Positions 22,797 to 35,106 are shown, counted from the stretch's first letter. The stretch is 64,000 bases of DNA from Plenodomus lindquistii (GCA_025504975.1 JANUWI010000014.1:620001-684000); one strand, 5' to 3'. Made by a program: numbers and translations. Notes: a model not told the origin generated them from the letters alone.

Positions 22797-25193
22797 CACG
22801 AGTAGGCAAGAAACATTGATAGTCTTACAAGCATGGGCTAAAAGAGGGCAGCAAGCCTGCGTTATATGAGGAAGCCGCCTCTATGTTCGAATCACGAGTC
22901 TTGTGAAGCTGCGGTGCAAGGAGGAGGGAAACTATCGCCTGTTGGCACATACGAAGGAAAGTGCAAGGATATTGTAACGAGTTTTTAATTCACCGTGATT
23001 ATTAGTTACTCCCATGGGTAAGCTTCCTTTTTTCACCACAATTATTAGTTACTAAGTTTCCTGATAATTAGCTAGCTATAGGAGCAAGAACTGCACGTGC
23101 ACTCTGGCTTAAAAATGATACTTTACCTTGAAACAGGTTTTGGCTAAACACATCTAAGTAACGAGTATATGCTAGCACGATATCTTAAGATCCCAAGATT
23201 ACCGGAACTGCTACCTAACAAGAGCCTTTACTGACTCCTGTCGGAAGAAGACTTAGATCCTAGGATACTTTAGGTAATAAGGACTTAACAACGTAAAGAT
23301 CAGAGATAGATAGACTGTAAATAGAAAGGATAAAAGCTCTAATACGCCTCTAGCTTAGCTATGTATAGGAGGCCTTTTTCCTTCTTTGATAGATATCCCT
23401 TCCTTGTCCTTTCATACAAGGCCTCTAGGAGCAAATATTACTTGGTGTTCTGATACGGCGCGCACTCCCATATGCCTCTAAGCGGTATTAGGCCCCTTTC
23501 AGTACCTTCTGTTCCTAAGTCGTTACAATCTAACTTTATCGCTATATACAGGTCAAAGTCACATCAGATTAAACCCCTGCTTGTTTCCGTATCGTATCAT
23601 AAAAACACTGAATCATCGGTGTATGAGAACTGCGCAGATCGTCTTTCGCCATTGGTATGTACGCTCTCTTGCGGTATACCAGTAATGCGGGAACTAACAG
23701 GGGTTCAATCCAATGTTGATATATCCTGTATCTGAAAAGCAAAAAGTAGCATTTAGAAATAAGAACCGAGTAAAGGAACTAGGAGCGTACATCTTTCCCT
23801 CCATATGTGAAAAATAGAAATTTAATGAAAAGGACACGGCTGATTTAGCTGGAATACAGCTTACCATGGCACGTCTCTGCACCTTTCCGTTATATGTGTC
23901 AGTGGCAAGGCAACCATAAGGCTGTCAAAAAAAAACATCTAAACGCTGCACAACCACGAGGACGCTCTAACGGCTCATCACGCTCTCCCAGGCACCCACA
24001 CCTCAACTCCCACGAGCTCCGACGATGACGCACGTCATTCACATGCAGCAAGCGTCTCGTACTCCTCGGGCCATCTTCTTCCTCCCACATAGACACTGCT
24101 CGAAGCCACATTCCATGGCGCCTATCCTTTGTCCAAATCGATTCGTCGTTTTGCTTACCAATACGATGTGGCAGATTTTGGTGAAAGGGAGAGCGTACCT
24201 AACTCCCGGGTTGCATTTGCATTGCGGGGGGAGACATCGGCTACAGCAGCTATCTATATGTCAGTCTTACATCAGCCTAACTGTACAAACTAGGAATTAT
24301 GCCTTTAGAATCAGGCGTGGAAGTTTCTGCCGACGATAAGGGCAGTTCGTTTACCACGTGCCTGTTCAGTCCTAGAGTAGAACGTGGCTGGAGTGCGAGA
24401 TGGGGTTTCGTTGAGGTTTATAGGCTCGGGAGAACTATGCGATTCAACGGTCTGCACATACATGGGGCGTTATCTAGTTACTGCACATGTTGGTTAGCGT
24501 ATTCCTTCACGTACCTTTCCACGCGCAGGTCATGGATGCTGCGGCGCGCGCGAGCTAGCCCTGTTTCCTCCTGTGCCGCTGCCTCGCAGTACTGTGGTCC
24601 TGCGGCAGTGGGTCTTGCAGTAAGCAAGGGTTTCTGTTGGTGTTCTTAGCGTCAGACGCCTCGAGACGAGGAAAGAACTTAATGCCACGTGCCTGGGTGG
24701 CCACTGCGGCTACGCAAGTGGTATCGGGATGTACATCCGCGGCAAATAGTCGCGGTGTGGAACCAACGTCAGTCTTTCGTAGACATCACTGAATATGGGT
24801 CTTTGTGCGCTGGAGGCAATGGTGACAGATTTGATTGGTCGAATTGATTGCATTTACTTAGAAAAGACTACAGAAATGTGTATGTGTAAAGGAAGGACAG
24901 GAAATAGTAAGACGCGGGAGGAAGTGAAGCGCAAAAATTCCTCCAGTGGCTTTTGTTGACAGCACAATGTGATCAGACAGCCATACCAATGCCCATGTAA
25001 TCAAACAATCCTGTCAACGAGTCAATATGCTCATACTCATTACAATCCGTAAAACGCCCGAGTTCTGAACAAACAAAATCAGCTATCCGCGCATTTATCG
25101 TAATTCGTAAGAAGGCTTTTAATCAGAGCAAGGAAATTATGTCCAGCTTGTTGAAAGTTTTGTATACTCTAGGCGAGATCGTCGTAGCTGGGC
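22797..25193. other. gene-poor stretch with AT-rich tract
   Basis: This 2.4-kb stretch lies between the convergent 3' ends of the receptor and aminotransferase genes. It holds the AT-rich tract listed at 22980-23460. The short open frames between 23472 and 24650 start mostly at non-ATG codons and match nothing I know. Confidence 0.5.
22980..23460. repeat. AT-rich, CpG-poor tract, likely RIP-degraded repeat
   Basis: The sequence is crowded with TpA steps and CTAG/CCTAGG-like words, has very few CpG, and has stops in all frames. The near-identical word ATTATTAGTTACT occurs twice (22998-23010 and 23040-23052). This is the look of repeat-induced point mutation on an old transposon, but no transposase or reverse-transcriptase motif survives, so the element type cannot be named. 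Confidence 0.45.
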
Positions 25194-27036
25194 TCACAAG
25201 GCCGCTTTGGCAGAGTGGGAAGAGGCATCGAAGAAGTCTTCAACAAGTCGACAGAAACGCTCGACGATGATTTCGACGTCATCGGTAGTAATGTTGAATG
25301 CTGGGGCGAGAATAACATGGTCGCCGTTCTTGCCGTCAACAGTACCGGAACCTGGGTAGACGTATATACCGTACTCACTGGTCAAACCTGTCGCGTGTCA
25401 GCAACGTAGCATGCACTCTCCACGTAATGGCTTGTACCTTGCTTTTGAATAGCCATGGCAACACCCTTTTCAGAAGGAAAGGGTGCCTTAGTCAATTTGT
25501 CGGAGACAAACTCAACCTGCGCGGATTAGTATGTTGCATTAAGACCAGACAGCTACCTACACCAATAAACAGTCCATCGCCTCGGATGTCTCCGATATTA
25601 GGGAGCTTCAAAAGCCTATCTTCCAGTCGTTTGCGCAGAAGTGCGCCCTTCTCTCGAACATTGGCAAGGAGACCGTCATCTTCAACGATGTACTGGACCG
25701 CTAGCGCTATAGCGCATGAGAGAGGAAAGTTCTGGTATGTGTGACCGTGGTTGAAGGAGATTTTTCCCTGATCAAAGGCATTACTGATCTCAGGGCTGAT
25801 TAGCATGGCAGATAGTGGCGCATAACCACCGGTTAGACCCTTGCCAATGATCTGAATATCAGGAACCACCCCTTCTTTTTGCCATGCGTGGAGGTAACCT
25901 GTGCGACCCATTCCACACATGACTTCGTCGAAGACTATGAGTACCCCATGCCTCTTACACACTTCTTTCATGGCTGCGAGGTAACCCGGCAGGGCGGGGG
26001 CACAGCCCAGAGCCTGTAACAGGAGTCAGTCATGTATGCCACGTTCCGTGAACGCATTGGTAGACATTTTCAAAGTGCAGGGCGAGCCTCCACATGTCCG
26101 CCATCTTTCAATAAACGGGAGTAAATCCAGGGTTGTCGCGCCCAAGGGATGCATAGATGCACTTACTGCTCCAACCACGGGTTCTACAAAGAATCCCGCA
26201 ACATTCTCGGGTCCAAGACGCTGGATCTCATCTTCCAGTTCGTTGGCAAGACGGCGGACATATTGGTCTTCGGTCTCATTCTCCATGAGTCCTCTGTATG
26301 GGTAGCATGGAGACAACCAGCTGGTGATTCCAGAGAGGATCCCTTCGAATGGGTCTTTCCTAGACTCAAACCCACTTAGATCGAGTGCGCCGAGCGTTGC
26401 TCCGTGATAGGAACGGTGGCGTGCAATGAACTTCGTTCTACTGGGCTCCGGATGCGGCTTCCCTCGGGCATGCCATTGCCTTATCAATTTCACAGCGGCT
26501 TCGTTGCCTTCCGAGCCTGTAGGTGTTAGTATGCTGGTGGGCTCGGGTGCGGACTGGTGAATCCAACCTGAGCCAAAACACATGACTCCCTCCAGCTGGT
26601 AACCGGTTGATGCGCTAAGCCAATCTCCAAATGCCTCCACTACATAAGTATCGAAGTGGGCGGGGGCCACACAATCGAGTGATTGGGAAAGCGCTACAGC
26701 ATCAGCGAGTACCCTGGGATCGTCATGACCTATGCATGATACAGCAGCTCCACCACACGCATCGAAAATTTTCCGTTGGCCACGATCATCCGCCACCCAC
26801 ATCCAATTGCCCTTGTGCCTCTCCACGTAGAATGGCTGACCACTTCGAGCCTTGCTATTCAGCAAGTGACTTCTTCTCATAGCTCTGCCTGTGCTTCTCC
26901 TCGCTATCCGTTGTGCGATACGGGCTTGCAACCCCGGGAAGTTGGAACCATCAATACTTGATGTGATAGAAGCGGCATCATTGTCTGAAAGCAACGAAGA
27001 TGTGTCGGACTCGTTGCAAATTATTCCTGATGCCAT
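25194..27036 (-). CDS. class-III PLP-dependent aminotransferase
   Basis: Five exons (27036-26568, 26516-26167, 26013-25561, 25516-25438, 25387-25194) encode 514 aa; introns are 51, 153, 44 and 50 bp. The fold-type I, class-III signatures are in order. GSGSEGNEAAVKL spans the first intron, and RHRSYHGATLGALDLSG follows. The cofactor aspartate is in VLIVFDEVMCGMGRTG (D302), and the Schiff-base lysine in IIGKGLTGGYAPLSA (K331). The class moves amino groups between omega-amino or related donors and keto acids. This member is an accessory, not a core metabolic, type: its 60-residue Ser-rich N-terminal extension is unusual and has no clear mitochondrial-targeting pattern. The 153-bp second intron contains a stop and cannot be coding throughout. 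Substrate unknown. Confidence 0.88.
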
Positions 27037-27087
27037 GACTGCGGTTTGGGGCTCGAATTATGTAAACTGAAAGCACAAAGAAAGGAC

Positions 27088-27186
27088 AATAAAGAGGCAA
27101 TGAAGAGGCAATGAAGAGGCAATGAAGAGGCAATGAAGAGGCAATGAAGAGGCAATGAAGAGGCAATGAAGAGGCAATGAAGAGAC
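27088..27186. repeat. 11-bp minisatellite (AATGAAGAGGC, nine copies)
   Basis: Nine tandem 11-bp units. The first has one difference (AATAAAGAGGC), seven are perfect, and the last ends GAC. It starts 52 bp upstream of the aminotransferase ATG, within its probable 5' UTR or core promoter. Confidence 0.92.
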
Positions 27187-29018
27187 GTTGAAGAGACGAT
27201 GGTGAGAGCCTGACGTTGAGTGAGTGAAGGCAGGAGTTAATGTAAGACGGAGGACTTTATATCAGCCTTCCGTAGCCCCAAGCCTAGTCATGAGTACGCA
27301 TAGCGTGACCGGTGAGGCGTTCTCCAAGGTCCGGTTGCGGGACTAAGGGCCTGGTCATCGTCATTAGGACCGTTCACTAGGTTCTCGGCGATGTGATGTG
27401 TCAGTTGTCGGTTTCGGGCCGTCCGTAGGAGCCAGCAGCAATCGATTGTATGGTTCTGTCCACTGAGCTAGCGTCTCTCTAGTCCGAGCAACATGTTCAC
27501 GAGCTCAAACATAGAATGCGGCGAGAAAATGAGGCTGGTTCGGCTGCGAGAAGCCTCAACGGTCAGTTGCTTACCTTGGTAATATCCGCATTGACCAATA
27601 GCATCAGGCGGGGCTACTGGTCCCACAATTTCCAGTGTTGTGGTAAACTGCAAGTTGCAGGTAAAGGATAACTTGTAGATGAGCCGGAGGCACAGTTACC
27701 AACGCTAGGGGAAGCGACGGGCGCCCCTGGCATGCCCAAATTCACCCTTCAGTAATTTGTCAGGCCGTTGGCGAGAGCTAGCGCTAGCATGACACTATGC
27801 TCGAGCTGTGCGTACATGTACCTTGGCCCTCTCCTGATGTGGACATGCGCTTCGATTGTCAGTCTGAAATGAACTTCGATTTGGCCACTTCTGGACGCCT
27901 TAGACAAGTGCCCCCAAACGGCAGCCCTGAGCCTGCGGTCGTCACGCAACGTTGAAAGCCCTTGAAGAACCAGACCACACATGTACTCCGTGTCATGCTC
28001 GTCGTGAGGACCAGCATTGGCGTCAAACAGTGATCCCTGACCAGCGACACATTGCCGTATCGTGTCGACCGCACGATTGGACATGCAAGGCAAGCATCGA
28101 CTCATGGAGCGTCGCTAACTGCTCTCGCAAGCCAATACCCGCCCATGCAGACATAACATCCCTCCTGTTATACAGCGCCTAGTACATATTGCTGTAAGGA
28201 AGTACATGCGCAGCAAATCCATGCCATGGATCTTGAGACCGGTGGAGACGTACATGACCCTTGGGTAAGCATGTATCGCCCGCCAGTGAGTACTGCTCCT
28301 GCATCTACCAGATTGTGGCTGTGGCGTAGTCTGGTAAGCTATTGGCGTTTGTCAGCAACTCGAGAAGCGCAGATGCCCCCGGCAAAGCAACGGATCTCGC
28401 GACTTTCATGGCTTGAGGCTCGAGGCTCGAGGCTGCAGGTGCTGAAGGAGCACACTGGGGCGTCCCACGCAACGTGGGCCACAGATCTGCAAAATCTCTT
28501 GGTATATGGATATGCAGGCATCAGGATTTGGAAGGGGGAACATGCACGATGCAGCATGGTCCAGCCCGGCGGGGCATTGTGGCCTGTTCAATGATGCATG
28601 GCTGTCGAACGGGGCACATTCCATGGAATCTGCAGGTTGCGCGGAACCGGGTCAGTTGCTGGGCGCATGCAGGCGCCGCACTGAGTCCATTGGGGCACCA
28701 ACAAAGGCCAAAATGCGGTGAAGGGAGGCAGGACTGGTGACGAGGTGGACGTCGCTGACGATCGAGGTCGTGCCGGGTCGGATTCGGCAGTCGTGGTTTC
28801 GGCCCGCTGAGCGAGCGCAACAACATGGGCCCGGGCCGACGCTAGTACGCCATCGGTCGCGGCCGGATCCCGATGGTGCCTGGCAGTTGCATCTCCCCTC
28901 CGCCAAGCGCCACCTTCCCACCTTCCCACCTTCCCACCTTCCCCCATTGCGAGCGCTGCGAAACCACCTGAGGGCCAAAAGTTTGGGCATCCCAGTCCAT
29001 TCACTCACCACCGCCACG
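27187..29018. other. intergenic, one marginal open frame
   Basis: This is the common upstream region of the aminotransferase (minus) and SRP19 (plus). One ATG-initiated open frame (27749-28105) is listed separately with low confidence. Just before SRP19, at about 28909-28946, an 8-bp unit related to CCTTCCCA repeats about four times. Nothing else is supported. Confidence 0.5.
27749..28105 (-). CDS. possible orphan open frame, 118 aa
   Basis: An ATG-initiated open frame of mixed composition containing DTEYMCGLVLQGLSTLRDD. No signal peptide, membrane segment or known motif is visible. The composition is more protein-like than neighbouring frames, but there is no further support. It may be a chance frame or a lineage-specific gene. 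Confidence 0.2.
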   Translation of the reverse strand: MSRCLPCMSNRAVDTIRQCVAGQGSLFDANAGPHDEHDTEYMCGLVLQGLSTLRDDRRLRAAVWGHLSKASRSGQIEVHFRLTIEAHVHIRRGPRYMYAQLEHSVMLALALANGLTNY

Positions 29019-29780
29019 ATGAACCCCCGCGTCGAGGAGGTCAGCGACTCGGACAGCGAGCCCGCGGAGATGGACATTGACGACATCCCCGCCGGCCAAC
29101 TCATGCGGGCGGCCAATGCCTCCAATGCGCCCAGCACAGGCAACACCACCATGATGCCCTCGCACATGCTGCAGCCCCAATCCGCCGCCATCAAGACGTC
29201 TACCGACCGCGAAAAGTCCAGGCACTGGCAGTGCATGTACCCCGTCTACTTCGACAAGACGCGGTCAAGGGCAGAGGGGAGGCGTGTAGCGAAGGACCTG
29301 GCCGTCGACAGCCCTCTTGCACGAGAAATGGCAGACGCAGCAGCGGACCTAGGCTTACACACCGTCTTCGAGCCTGACAAGACTCATCCAAAAGACTGGG
29401 CAAACCCAGGGCGAGTGCGTGTCCTGTTGAAGCAACAGGGCAAGATGATGGACGACGACGTCAAGAATAAGCACCATCTGTATATCCTCATATCACAGCA
29501 CCTCAAGGCGAACCCCACTCAGAAAACCACCCCCTTCAGGCTGCCCATCGCAGGCCTCCCCATGCCCAAGGAGATGCCAGAGCCTGCCATACCAAAGGGC
29601 TGGAAGATGAGCAAGATCCTGCCCTTGCACTCTCCTGCCCTGACTGGCGGCGGCGTTTCTGAAAATTTCCTACAAGACATGATGGCTGAGATGGGCGGAA
29701 TGGGAGGTTTAGAGGGCGCCAGTGGGGCAAGTAGCGGAGCAGAATCCAAGAAGAAGATCAAGGACAAGAAAAAGAAATGA
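29019..29780 (+). CDS. SEC65: signal recognition particle subunit SRP19/Sec65
   Basis: A single exon encodes 253 aa. An acidic N-terminus (DSDSEPAEMDIDD) precedes the SRP19 domain at about residues 65-170, opening RHWQCMYPVYFDKTRSRAEG. The lysine/arginine-rich RNA-contact segments include GRRVAKDLAV and NPGRVRVLLKQQGK. A Met/Gly-rich linker (MMAEMGGMGG) and a lysine tail (KKKIKDKKKK) end the protein. SRP19 binds the tips of helices 6 and 8 of SRP RNA and prepares the site for SRP54. The length fits fungal Sec65 proteins. Upstream in-frame sequence is open as far as 28737, but the ATG at 29019 has a good context (CCACGATGA) and starts at the conserved acidic region. Confidence 0.93.
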   Translation: MNPRVEEVSDSDSEPAEMDIDDIPAGQLMRAANASNAPSTGNTTMMPSHMLQPQSAAIKTSTDREKSRHWQCMYPVYFDKTRSRAEGRRVAKDLAVDSPLAREMADAAADLGLHTVFEPDKTHPKDWANPGRVRVLLKQQGKMMDDDVKNKHHLYILISQHLKANPTQKTTPFRLPIAGLPMPKEMPEPAIPKGWKMSKILPLHSPALTGGGVSENFLQDMMAEMGGMGGLEGASGASSGAESKKKIKDKKKK

Positions 29781-31648
29781 ATTATCAGCGCCGAGGTTGG
29801 CTTTCACGCACAACCTCTGAACCAACCACACAGCTTTCGCTCCGTGTAGAGTGCTCCCGCGCACATGCAGTGCATGCATGCGTTCGATACCTTGGTCGCT
29901 CGCCATGGCATTTTCACCGTGCGCTTACGGGTACACCAATCGTGGAGGCGACTGACGCCTTACATAGCGGAGGACAATACGCAGCGTCGACTAACACTGC
30001 ACCAATCACACCTGGTGCTTCAAACCATATTTGCTATACAAGCTTCTTATCAAAACACGATTTTTGCTCAAGACGATTCCCATCATGTGTCACTTTCCTG
30101 TCGAGGTCCAGTCGAGACGCTCTATTTACGAGGCCCCCGTGGTACCGTGTCATATTCCTGGGAGACTTCCTAACACTTCGCCTATCACTGACCACAATAC
30201 ATAGGGTCCAAGCAATACCACCAGGATAGAGAGCCAGCCACAGAATCCCCGTCAGGAAAATGCGCCATCACTCTTCCTCAGCTTCTACAGCTCGCTTCCA
30301 CTTGCCGTTTGAAGATACGGCAATTAGTAGAGGAGGACCATTATAACTAGAAATGTGTCAGCCATACACCTGGCGACCGCCTTTCACATAACTTCTACTC
30401 AACGACTACCGCTTCGACTTGCGCTTAGCTCTGGATCCCGGTCGCCGGCATGCAGCCACTAATATGTGACTTGCAATTGCGTGCATTAAGTTCCATCACG
30501 TGGTGTGAAGCGACTGGCCCGTAGCCCCGCAGGTTCTCGACCCGCAAGCTGGCAAGACATATCCGCGGAACAAGATCAAACATCTGAAGCGAACATGTCG
30601 CTTGCAGGTCCTATCCACACGCAAAATGACCTGTTCTTTGTCATCACTAGAATCTCCGTCGTCGTTGTCGTTCCTGTTTCTCCTGTCTCGCTTCGCTCGG
30701 TCACTCGTTCAGCAAGATAAGCACTGATACCACCATATGGTCAAGACTCCGCGGAGACCCCACTGAAGCTATCTTGTGGGTAATCGAAAGGATCATACAG
30801 CTTAGACTTGGGTTGACGGGGCCCAGGGTACCGTGCTGACACTATTGTACTGATGGTCAGTATGGGTAACCACTATCTGTAATTTTGGTGACAGTGTTTT
30901 CAGTTGCCTCTATCACCTTAGTGGTATCCAGAAAGTCGTATTCTTATAGGATCTGACCGGTCCCCTTCATGTAAAGCTACATGGCAAGTATATGCGATGC
31001 AAGCACTGCGCTTCTCTTGCCTTTTCAGTAGCACTATGTGACAAGGCCCCCCCCCCCCATGCGTACCTCCATAGGATCATCTTCGCTTCCATACGATCAA
31101 TCGTGTCGAGGAGTTGTCGATCCCACTCATGCATGCACATTGAACGTGCTCAAGCGTGGCCGAGCCGTCTGCAGTGCAACGCCAAAAGCTCAGCCGCCGC
31201 GATGCTGTCCCACCAACACGGTCAGGCTGACCGGTGAGTGTGTGGCAAGAGTGAGTGTAAGCACAGCCTAGAACCCAGCAGCATGTGCATATTGAACGGT
31301 CGTGCCGAGCAGAACAAGGGGTATTCTCAAAATGTCACACCACATGCGGAGCAAAGTCCTAACCGACAAAGATGACTGAAATGCAACAAGTTTTCGTTAA
31401 ATCTTGGACCACGGCATATTCGGTGCTGATAACGCGGGAGGACGACAGTCGGCTTTTGTAGCATGACTAGCTATCCGGCATGCCGTAGCGTACCCGTATA
31501 CCCAAGTGTAAGCCAGAGACTTCGGCGCTAGCTCGGCCTCGACTCCAGGCAATATGGTTGGACATCTGGGCGGGAACATATCCCCCAATATACATCCACC
31601 GCCTATCACTCCTACCGTTCAACCTCGCATTGCCCGCTATCGAGGTGC
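29781..31648. other. intergenic, no gene seen
   Basis: This is the space between the convergent 3' ends of SRP19 and the aspartic protease. A homopolymer run of C lies near 31049. Open frames are short and uninformative. Confidence 0.5.
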
Positions 31649-32988
31649 TTACACGCTTGCCGATTGAGCCAGGCCAATCCTTGGTGTGGAGCCAGGGACC
31701 GCTTCGTGGACAACGTACTTGCTCTTGAGGAACACGTCGCCGAAGATGCTGAAGCCGATACCGTCGTCGGTCTGGATACCGCCGAAGCAGGTTTTGCCGG
31801 TCGAGTCGACAGGAGCATAGTTGACATACTTGCCAGGGACGACTTGGGCGACGCCACCAACAGTGATTGAGAAGTTGGGCAGAGTCGCGGAGCAGGGGAA
31901 GGTGTATCCGCCTTGGGTGTTGTCGAGCTTGGCTCCAGTGACCTTGGCGTAGTACGCCTTGACAATGGCGGCGTCGGTGTAGATGAGAGTTGTGCCGGTG
32001 TCCAAGACTAGTGTGTGAGTTAGCTTTTGTGCTCTCTTGCTTCCACCGCAATGGCCAAACTTACTTCCAGAGAAGGAGCGCTGGGTGGTGGTGCTTCCAA
32101 CGCCGTAGGCAGTGGCGGAGATGCCCCAGAAACCCTGGCTGTTGTCGACGTTCACGTAGGTAATGGCACCAGTGTACTTGGTCTTGTCGATGTATCCAAA
32201 GTCGTAGGTACCCGCAGCATGGTACTTCAAGTTAACAGCAAACAGGGGAGAAGCAAGCTGAGACTTGACAGTGTCGAAGAAGGTCTTCTGCTGGACAGGC
32301 GACACGGTGTTGATTGAACTGAAAGCAAGACCGAGGAGACCGTCGGTGTCGACGTCCTGGCTGAACTGAGCAGAGACTGAAGTCGCGGCCTCGACAGCTT
32401 GGGTGGTCGCAGTAACTCCACCGACGACGACCTTATCGGCGTACACCTTGCCAGAGGCACCGGATCCATCACCGTAGGAGATCCTCCAGCTGTAGCCAGA
32501 CTTCACCTTGGAGGCATCAGCCTGGTAATACTGGTGGCCGGACAATTGGGTGCTGGCTTGGAGAGACGAGAAAACCCAGCTTTTGTCATGTCAGTGATGG
32601 TCATACCACGTGCTGTTGAAGTAACTCACAGATCAGCGGAACCGGTATCAAAGTCCAGTTCGACCTGGGTGGTGCCGATGGTGACAGGGCTCAGGTATGA
32701 AGAGTCGTACTGATCACTGGGTACAGCAGGGTCACTGCCTTGGCCAGGAGCAGCGGCAGCTGTAACCTCATCGGCCACAGCAGCACGGCTATTAGCCGCC
32801 GCCAAGAGGCTCTGCGGGACTGGCTTTCCGTACTTGCGGAGGGTCTTGACCTTCTGAGCCGGTCCGTTCTTGAGGAATGTCGTATGCTTGACCTGTTCTA
32901 CTGAGAAGGCGGAGCGCTTCTCCACAGGCGAGGCTACAACAGCACCCACCAAGGCGAGTGCCGCCGTGAGAGAGACAATGGAAGGCAT
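31649..32988 (-). CDS. secreted pepsin-like aspartic protease (A1 family)
   Basis: Exons 32988-32630, 32579-32065 and 32007-31649 (introns 50 and 57 bp) encode 410 aa. A signal peptide (MPSIVSLTAALALVGAVVAS) is followed by a propeptide of about 65-70 residues with the family's KHTTFLKNGPAQ segment. The mature enzyme has both catalytic aspartates: LDFDTGSADLW (D114) and GILDTGTTL (D294), the second restored by the second intron. The flap tyrosine is Y155 in SYGDGS. Segments DGLLGLAFSSINTV and FSIFGDVFLKSKYVV match endothiapepsin/penicillopepsin-type enzymes. There is no C-terminal Ser/Thr-rich GPI region, so it should be released as an acid protease. All active-site elements are intact. Confidence 0.94.
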
Positions 32989-35106
32989 ACTAGCGATATC
33001 GATATCGATGTTTGAGCCCGAGCAGAAGCGAAGAGACGAAGCGAGAGAAAGGTGGCGTGCTGTGGAAGCCTGCAAGAGAAGCTTGTGAGCAGTGACAAGA
33101 GCGTGGAGGATGACTTGGCTTTATATCAAGCCTTTTGCCACGACTACTCACCCATCCTTGGTGTAATGCTTGCACGCATCATCCTACGCCTTGTTTCCGC
33201 TTGGCAACGGTAGCGAGTGCTGCATGGTTTATGGATGTGGCATGCCATCGATCGCCATTGCAATCAAATCTTACGAACCACTCAGGCAGCGAGTCCCATC
33301 TTGGCAGGTAAGTGTAAAAAAGCCGGGGTGGAGTCGCCGTATGAAACAAGAACCTGCCGTTTCAAGGCTGGCTCCCGGGAGACTCTCAGCAAAAGCGTGG
33401 AGATGACAGGCTGTGGAGCTTTCCCTTCGGCGACAGAGTTAGACGATTGACAGGTTGGGCTACGGACAAGACCGGCGCGCGGGCGGTGGATGCTCGTGGT
33501 AGTCCATTCGCATGTGCGCGTGCGTGCGCGCGACACACACCCGGCAAACAATCTACGCCGAAAGTAGCATGTAACTGAGCACACCATTGTATCCCAGGTA
33601 CTACACCACGTCCCAGCTTGGGCATTGTCTGTGACAATGGCCAGCACTATGATGTGGTGATTTCAGTTTCGAACCAAAAATGGCCAAGCCATTCCGCAAT
33701 GTCTGGTCCATGATCATCATCGCCTCCCATCCATCCATCCGTCTCCTATTGCTTTTCCTAGGCTCCTTCCAAACGCGACTTTGCACCAGACACGGATGTG
33801 ATTGGATCCGTCCCTCAGATGACACTCGTGTTCAACTTATACCGCCCTCTCGCTAATAGCCGGGAAGGGTCAAGGAGCAGGGCGCTACTGTAGTGGGTAT
33901 GTGTGCTGTCTTGTGTTGTGTGTGACGGAACGGTACGATAAGCTAGGACCCCGGTCGACTTGGCCACTGCGAGGACAAGCTCTGCGCGCAGGTGTCAAGC
34001 CTCAGCTCCTTCACCCTTGGCAGGCGATTAAGCTTCAAGGCTACCACTACGTCTAACAGGAAAGCCACAGCCGTTAGTGACATGTGTAAGTGCAGGTGGG
34101 GAGGTTGTAGGAGCATGCGCATTGGTTGCTTGTTTCTGGTCGCCTTTCTACTCTAGTCTACGGATGTGAGGAACTGCCGGCGTGGGGATTTGTGTAGAGT
34201 GAAGCGGTGTTAACAGCAAGTCATCATCGATTTTTGCTTCCTTTGTTCCATCACCGTAGCACATTGATAGTGTACCACCACATCACACGCCTTCCAAATT
34301 TCAGCCACCAAAAGAAAGTCAAATGTTTCGCAGCGTTAGGAAACTGACGGGAGACCAAATGGCCGTGTCTCTCCATCTTCCACGGATTCCTCACCGATTC
34401 CAGGTCATCTGAGCGCATGAATCCGAGGCATGATCTCGTGCAAGCAATTTAGCCCTGTCGCAAGCCTGCTTAGCCGTCGATCAATCCTTATCATGCTGCA
34501 CAATAAATTAACATCTCTAGCATCTCAAACCAACCGCAGGGCAGCCTGCCAAACTGTTCCTCGTAGCTTGTATCCGTAATAGGGAGGTGGCAAGATCGCG
34601 CGCCCATGATGTTTGAATGTGAGAGGTAGAGTCCGGAGATGTCAGGGGTACGGCGCATCTCGTCTAGTGGACCTTCCCGTGGACTAGTGGTGAGGTGGTG
34701 TTGCGTGCGCATCCAATGGGAGAACGGAGATATAAACTGATCTGCAGACGCGACTTGGACTTCGAGATGGCGACCTGCCTAAGTAGGACCAAGTCGAGGC
34801 AAACACCTTGCAGTTATCGTATCCGAGTTCGTTTGGAAACAGAAGCGCCGGAGAGAAGGTGGGCGTCAAGCATGGCTCGCATGGCTTGGGCAATGCTTAG
34901 CACGATGGGCGAGAGCTTGTACACATACTGGTTCCACACGTCGGGGTTGGTAAATTGGTACTGGAGACGGTGATGCATTGATGGACGGGCCCAGCTATCC
35001 ACGAGCAGTCCAGACCGTGCTAATCAGAACACTAATGGGGCATGCGGAGCCGATCATTAATCAACACAACCCACAAACACATGCACGGTACCGCCGAGCA
35101 AACTGC
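32989..35106. other. intergenic, one ambiguous coding trace
   Basis: This is the upstream region of the protease and the 3' flank of DBP6. A run of GCGTGCGTGCGCGCG-type sequence lies near 33510-33535. The only coding-like trace is on the minus strand at 34491-34978 and is listed separately. Confidence 0.5.
34491..34978 (-). other. possible spliced or decayed coding segment
   Basis: From an ATG at 34978 the minus strand reads 54 codons including TNPDVWNQYVYKLSPIVLS, then stops. A second frame overlaps it (PALLFPNELGYDNCK), and a third frame follows (34712-34491, ending GWFEMLEMLIYCAA). An intron with a good end (GTGTTTGCC...GTCTGCAG, 34747-34807) can follow GYDNCK. I could not find one set of standard introns that joins all three pieces. 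It is either a small gene with non-obvious splicing, a frameshifted relic, or chance. Confidence 0.25.

Noticed and set aside
18760..27036. Secondary-metabolite gene cluster made of tyrosinase, receptor and aminotransferase
   Set aside because: No polyketide synthase, peptide synthetase, terpene cyclase, pathway regulator or transporter lies among them; spacing is wide.
27088..27186. Regular short repeats resembling a CRISPR array
   Set aside because: The copies are directly abutting without spacers and the genome is fungal; this is a minisatellite.
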